This document shows, one piece after another, positions 60,289-64,000 of a stretch of 64,000 nt of DNA; positions within the stretch are counted from its first letter, which is position 1; every line of letters begins with the position of its first letter. Source of the stretch: Nonomuraea helvata. GTDB taxonomy: Bacteria; Actinomycetota; Actinomycetes; Streptosporangiales; Streptosporangiaceae. A model generated the notes under the pieces. That model was given only the letters and a program-made list of their open reading frames with translations, was not told where the DNA came from and searched no databases. The stretch covers positions 186,001 to 250,000 of the forward strand of contig NZ_BAAAXV010000002.1 of the NCBI RefSeq assembly GCF_039535785.1, read 5' to 3'. The translations under genes and the position numbers were made by a program.

Positions 60289-62709
60289 GTGATGTACCCG
60301 AAGTCCAGGGCTGAGGTTTTCGCGGCGATTCGCCGGGATTCCCGGGATGGCCTCTCGGGTCGCCAGATCGCGATGAAGTACCGGGTGAGCCGGAACACGG
60401 TGGCTGCGGCCTTGCGACAGCCATGGCCGGAACCGAGGAAACAGATGGCTCCGCGGGCGAGTCGGCTGGATGCGTTCAAACAGCTGATCGACGACATGCT
60501 GCGGGCGGATCTGGACGCTCCGCGTAAGCAGCGGCACACAGCCAAACGGATCTTCACGCGTCTGGTGGATGAGCACCAGGCGGCCGAGGTGTCGTATCAG
60601 ATGGTCCGCGCCTATTTCGCCAAGCGGCGGGGCGAGATCCGGATGGAGGCGGGCCGCGATCCGCCGGAGGCGTTCGTCCCGCAGTCGCATCTGCCGGGAG
60701 TGGAAGCAGAGGTCGACTTCGGAGATGTGACCGTCCGGATCGCGGGCGAGCAGGTCAGGTGCTTTCTGTTCTCGTTCCGGTTGTCGTACTCGGGCAAGGC
60801 GGTCCATCGGGTGCTCGCCACCGGTGGCCAGGAGGCGTTCTTCGAGGGACACGTTCACGCTTTCACGGTGCTGGGCGGAGTTCCGACAGGCAAGGTCCGC
60901 TACGACAACCTCAAGGCCGCGGTCTCCAAGGTGCTGGGCTTCTCCCGAGCGCGCACCGAGTCCGCACGCTGGACGGCGTTCCGCTCGCACTACGGGATCG
61001 AGGCGTTCTACTGCCAGCCGGGTATCAAGGGCGCCCACGAGAAGGGCGGCGTCGAGGGCGACATCGGTTGGTTTCGGCGCAACCATCTGGTGCCGGTTCC
61101 CGAGGTTGCCTCGCTGGACGAGCTGAACGAGTTGATCGACCTCTGGGACGCCCAGGATGAAGGCCGGCGGATCGGCGCACGAGCCAGGACGGTCGGGGAG
61201 TATTTCGCGATCGAGCAGCCCAAGCTGCGGCCGGTTCCGGACGAACCGTTCGAGACTGGGCTGCTCTTGCCGGTCCGGGTTGATCGCTACAGCCAGGTCA
61301 CCGTCCGGACGAACCGGTACTCGGTTCCGGCGCGGTTCATCGGCCGCCAGCTCCGGGTGATGCTGCATGCCTCCCACCTGATCGTCTATGACGGGCAACA
61401 GGTCGTCGCCGAGCATGAGCGGTTGTTCGCCAAGGGCGGTCGCCGCCTGGAGCTCGACCACTATCTGGAGGTTCTGGTCCGCAAACCGGGCGCGCTGCCT
61501 GGCGCGACCGCGCTGGAGCAGGCCCGCGCGGCGGGCAAGTTCACCCCTGTCCACGACGCGTGGTGGGCGGCGGCCTGCAAGGCCCACGGGGACCGCGACG
61601 GGACACGCGCGCTGATCGAGGTACTGCTGCTGGCCCGGCACATCTCGATAGAGCATCTGGTCACCGGTCTGGCGGCGGCGTTGCGGGCCGGTGCTCATAC
61701 CGCGGACGCGGTCGCCCTGGAGGCCCGCAAGGCAGCCGAGGAAGACCAGCAGCCACCGCCTCCCGCGCCCGCCGACGACGCCGGCGCGACGGTGACGTTC
61801 TTGACCGAACGGCGCCTGGCCCAGCTTCCCCGCGATACCAGACCGCTGCCCTCAGTGGCGGTCTATGACCAGCTGCTCAAACGCGCTCAGCCGACCGGCG
61901 AGCGTCCTGCCAGGAGGACCACCATGCCCCCGCCCCACCGCGGCATGACCGAGCAAGCCGCCCAGGCGTCCATCGACCAGGCCTGCCGGATGCTGCGCCT
62001 GCCCAGCATCCGCGCCCAGTTCCCCGAGTTGGCTGAAAGTGCTGCCCGCGACCAGATGTCCTACCTGGGCTTCCTGGCCGAACTGCTGATGGCCGAGTGC
62101 GATGACCGCGCCCGCCGCCGCTCCGAACGGCGCATCAAGGCCGCCCAGTTCCCCCGCGACAAGTCCCTGCGCGCCTTCGACTTCGATGCCAACCCCAACA
62201 TCGACCCCGCCACCATTCACACCCTCGCCACTTGCGAGTGGGTCAAGAAAGGCCAGCCGCTCTGCCTCATCGGCGACTCCGGCACCGGCAAGTCCCACCT
62301 GCTCATCGCCCTCGGCACCGAAGCCGCGATGAAGGGCTACCGGGTCCGCTACACCCTCGCCACGAAACTCGTGAACGAACTGGTCGAGGCCGCCGACGAC
62401 AAGATCTTGGCCAAGACCGTTGCCCGCTACGGACGCGTTGACCTGCTCTGCATCGACGAACTCGGCTACATGGAGCTCGACCGGCACGGCGCTGAACTCC
62501 TCTTCCAGGTCCTCACCGAACGCGAGGAGAAGAACAGCGTCGCCATCGCCTCCAACGAGTCGTTCTCAGGCTGGACCCGCACCTTCACCGACCCGCGCCT
62601 CTGCGCCGCGATCGTCGACCGCCTCACCTTCGCCGGCAACATCATCGAGACCGGCACGGACTCCTACCGTCTCGCCCAAACCCGAGCCAGAGCCGAACGA
62701 GCCAGCTGA
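60289..62709 (+). CDS. Fused IS21 transposase IstA and helper ATPase IstB
   Basis: 806 residues (ATG 60292 is an alternative start). IstA part 1 to about 540: N-terminal helix-turn-helix (GLSGRQIAMKYRVSRNTVAA) and the DDE core with Asp in AEVDFGDVTV, Asp in GKVRYDNLKAAV and Glu in GAHEKGGVEGDIGW. IstB part from about 546: AAA+ ATPase with Walker A GDSGTGKSHL at 662 and Walker B VDLLCIDELGYM. Normally two genes with overlapping start and stop; here no stop separates them. An AGGAGG six bases before ATG 61924 would still allow free IstB. Confidence 0.88.
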   Translation: MMYPKSRAEVFAAIRRDSRDGLSGRQIAMKYRVSRNTVAAALRQPWPEPRKQMAPRASRLDAFKQLIDDMLRADLDAPRKQRHTAKRIFTRLVDEHQAAEVSYQMVRAYFAKRRGEIRMEAGRDPPEAFVPQSHLPGVEAEVDFGDVTVRIAGEQVRCFLFSFRLSYSGKAVHRVLATGGQEAFFEGHVHAFTVLGGVPTGKVRYDNLKAAVSKVLGFSRARTESARWTAFRSHYGIEAFYCQPGIKGAHEKGGVEGDIGWFRRNHLVPVPEVASLDELNELIDLWDAQDEGRRIGARARTVGEYFAIEQPKLRPVPDEPFETGLLLPVRVDRYSQVTVRTNRYSVPARFIGRQLRVMLHASHLIVYDGQQVVAEHERLFAKGGRRLELDHYLEVLVRKPGALPGATALEQARAAGKFTPVHDAWWAAACKAHGDRDGTRALIEVLLLARHISIEHLVTGLAAALRAGAHTADAVALEARKAAEEDQQPPPPAPADDAGATVTFLTERRLAQLPRDTRPLPSVAVYDQLLKRAQPTGERPARRTTMPPPHRGMTEQAAQASIDQACRMLRLPSIRAQFPELAESAARDQMSYLGFLAELLMAECDDRARRRSERRIKAAQFPRDKSLRAFDFDANPNIDPATIHTLATCEWVKKGQPLCLIGDSGTGKSHLLIALGTEAAMKGYRVRYTLATKLVNELVEAADDKILAKTVARYGRVDLLCIDELGYMELDRHGAELLFQVLTEREEKNSVAIASNESFSGWTRTFTDPRLCAAIVDRLTFAGNIIETGTDSYRLAQTRARAERAS

Positions 62710-62801
62710 CCCAGCTCACTCAGCGTCACCAGAGCTATGCCCCGCCCGCCGGAGCATGGCTCTCATTTTCACCGACACTCCAGGCCCAGTTGATCACCAA
62801 G
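62583..62801. repeat. Right-end direct repeat of the IS21-type element, inner copy
   Basis: This 219-base stretch, coding for the last 42 residues of IstB plus the noncoding right end, recurs without gaps at 63718-63936 with about four differences, all single-base. The duplication encloses the passenger gene and is the scar of the event that captured it. Confidence 0.9.
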
Positions 62802-62908
62802 GTCCACCTACATAGCCACTCGCCGGCAACCGGTTCGTCGACCCGAGAGGAGCCGTCCTTTCATGCCCCCGGAGGGACGGGACAGGGCGAACGTTGCCTG
62901 ATTCGGCA

Positions 62909-63562
62909 CTAGACCTGGGTGGCCAGTGGCAGGCGAGCACGCAGTTCGGTCATGCCGGGGCCCGACAGGCGTGTCAGGGCGGCACTTCGTCCATTCAGCA
63001 ACAGGAGGATCGCCGCGATGGAACCCTCAACTCTCTGTCCTTGTCCCACGGACCAGGCATAGTCGGTGGCCGCGAACTCGAGTCCGTTCAACTCCTGACG
63101 GGCATGAAAGGACCATCCCATGGTGAAGGGCCATCTCATGGTCCAGATCCGGGTTGCGGAGAAAGCCGCGGCCCGCACCGGCATTGGGCGATCTCGTCCG
63201 AGAGGGATGGCAATGTCCTGCCCGTGGACGAGGATGTCCAGGAGCGGCTGCCCGCCGGGCGCCTTCCTGCGGGAGCCCACCATGCCCCGCAACAGGGCAC
63301 TGATCTGGTGCACGGGCAACTCGGCTTGCCGTACGGCGGTGTCGTGAAGCATGCGGTTGATATCTCCGCGGACCTTCAGCAGCTCACGCGCCGCCTGCCC
63401 GACACCCATATGGGCAAGGGTCAGGTGGGCGGCGACGTCGCGCACCCGCCAGCCCGAGCACAGGGATGCGACCTCCCATTCCTGGTCGGAGAGGTCGTCA
63501 AGAAGGTCCGCGAGAGTGGACCGCTCGTGATCGATCGCCAGCCATATCTCATCCCGGTTCAT
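62909..63562 (-). CDS. Mycothiol-dependent maleylpyruvate isomerase-family protein (passenger gene)
   Basis: 217 residues from ATG 63562, with AGGAGG upstream. DinB-like four-helix fold of the MDMPI/TIGR03083 family: IDHERSTLADLLDDLSDQEW at the N-terminus, LCSGWRVRDVAAHLTLAHM with a metal-binding His, and LLDILVHGQDIAIPLGR with another. Such proteins transfer or use mycothiol, the actinobacterial thiol, in isomerisation or detoxification. Orientation is opposite to istAB. Location between two right ends of the IS21-type element marks it as cargo. Confidence 0.88.
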   Translation of the reverse strand: MNRDEIWLAIDHERSTLADLLDDLSDQEWEVASLCSGWRVRDVAAHLTLAHMGVGQAARELLKVRGDINRMLHDTAVRQAELPVHQISALLRGMVGSRRKAPGGQPLLDILVHGQDIAIPLGRDRPMPVRAAAFSATRIWTMRWPFTMGWSFHARQELNGLEFAATDYAWSVGQGQRVEGSIAAILLLLNGRSAALTRLSGPGMTELRARLPLATQV

Positions 63563-63717
63563 CTCGGCCTCCTGCCGACGCACCCGAAAACTCAGTGCGG
63601 TTATTCAACTCCTTTGGTATGCCGCTTCTGCCTTCGGGGTTCCGGCAGCAATCGCGGAAAATCCAACGAACCTTCTCTAACCTGGCTCTTCACACAAGGC
63701 GCGGTCAGCGCGCCCCG

Positions 63718-63986
63718 CTTCACCGACCCGCGCCTCTGCTCCGCGATCGTCGACCGCCTCACCTTCGCCGGCAACATCATCGAGACCGGCACGGACTCCT
63801 ACCGTCTCGCCCAAACCCGAGCCAGAGCCGAACAAGCCAGCTGACCCAACTCACTCAGCGTCACCAGAGCCATGCCCCGCCCGCCGGAGCATGGCTCTCA
63901 TTTTCACCGACACTCCAGGCCCAGTTGATCACCAAGTGGCTCTCAAACTGACCGACATCTGGCTCTCGGATCCACCTACATAGCCA
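63718..63986. repeat. Right end of the IS21-type element, outer functional copy
   Basis: Repeats 62583-62801 and continues with three TGGCTCT-containing transposase-binding repeats (63888, 63936, 63959 or so) up to the terminal CCTACATAGCCA. The 33 bases missing from the inner copy are present here. Followed directly by the target duplication CGTAGG. Confidence 0.85.
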
Positions 63987-64000
63987 CGTAGGCGTCCGCG

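Larger units (their letters stand above)
60143..63986. mobile_element. IS21-family element with duplicated right end and passenger gene
   Basis: 3844 bp flanked by CGTAGG at 60137-60142 and 63987-63992. The outer ends are inverted repeats of about 40 bp (36 or so identities), both containing GAGCCAGATGTCGGTCAGT. Further GGGAGCCA/GAGAGCCA repeats lie inside each end, as in IS21 multiple transposase sites. The 219-base right end occurs twice (62583-62801 and 63718-63936). The inner copy has lost 33 bases of its terminal repeat and is followed by no CGTAGG, so the outer end was used. Between the two right ends lies a mycothiol-dependent enzyme gene. Confidence 0.85.

Noticed and set aside
62583..62818. 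The inner right end as the true end of a separate, complete IS21 copy
   Set aside because: It lacks 33 bases of the terminal repeat and is not followed by CGTAGG, whereas the outer end is complete and is.
1..64000. CRISPR array, tRNA or rRNA genes
   Set aside because: No regularly spaced short repeats, no cloverleaf-type sequence and no rRNA signature were noticed on reading either strand. A covariance search would be decisive.

Overview
The window is chromosomal DNA of a high-GC filamentous actinomycete, most likely of the Streptosporangiales (Nonomuraea/Streptosporangium type). The evidence is GC-rich third codon positions, tightly coupled ATGA/GTGA starts, mycothiol- and F420-type enzymes, a long-form ArgG, an NsrR-type operator like the Streptomyces one, and MmyB, Lsr2-like and DUF6461 proteins. 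The family-level placement is inference only. I saw no rRNA, tRNA or CRISPR array.

Region 1 (1-14.4 kb) is an accessory island. It opens with a 1582-residue NACHT ATPase carrying pentapeptide repeats and about 15 WD40 blades, a STAND/NLR-like architecture. A methyltransferase follows, then an IS5 remnant, small orphan proteins, an AadA-like nucleotidyltransferase, a HAD protein, an Lsr2-like/DUF6461 fusion and several decayed TniQ-like genes. At 11391-13160 a MmyB-type regulator and a divergent dienelactone hydrolase are enclosed by 23-bp inverted repeats and a perfect 9-bp direct repeat. This looks like a transposase-less mobile cassette inserted at the stop codon of a TIGR01777 epimerase gene.

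Region 2 (14.4-22 kb) holds a ferredoxin-P450 pair, a GNAT enzyme, argG with an ArgR-like palindrome in an apparently leaderless promoter, and an NO-stress locus (hmp, nsrR and an acyl-CoA-dehydrogenase-like flavoenzyme) with two matching NsrR-type sites.

Region 3 (22-32.4 kb) is a ten-gene, translationally coupled operon: GntR/UTRA regulator, sugar-binding lipoprotein, two permeases, GH94-like phosphorylase, ROK kinase, SIS protein, SDR, FAD oxidoreductase and phosphotriesterase-like metalloenzyme. It encodes uptake, cleavage, phosphorylation and oxidation of an unknown glycoside and is the best candidate for an undescribed pathway.

Region 4 (32.4-56.4 kb) is mixed metabolic content. It includes a LacI/DUF2264 pair, a decayed PQQ cluster (intact pqqA and pqqC, gutted pqqB, pqqD stump fused to half an MFS transporter), a secreted HNH nuclease, an exonuclease-Nudix fusion, a secreted EEP phosphodiesterase, a CE2-like esterase, PolX, a BON-SRPBCC protein, a MOSC protein, and a TetR-regulated FAD monooxygenase near an aldo/keto reductase, an epoxide hydrolase and an LLM oxidoreductase.

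Region 5 (56.4-64 kb) is rich in mobile DNA: a TnpB stump, a lipoprotein gene, a complete IS5-type element, and an IS21-type element (60143-63986). The IS21 element has an in-frame IstA-IstB fusion, a duplicated right end and a passenger mycothiol-dependent enzyme gene. A 6-bp target duplication at its outermost ends shows that the whole unit inserted as one piece into a still recognisable host gene.
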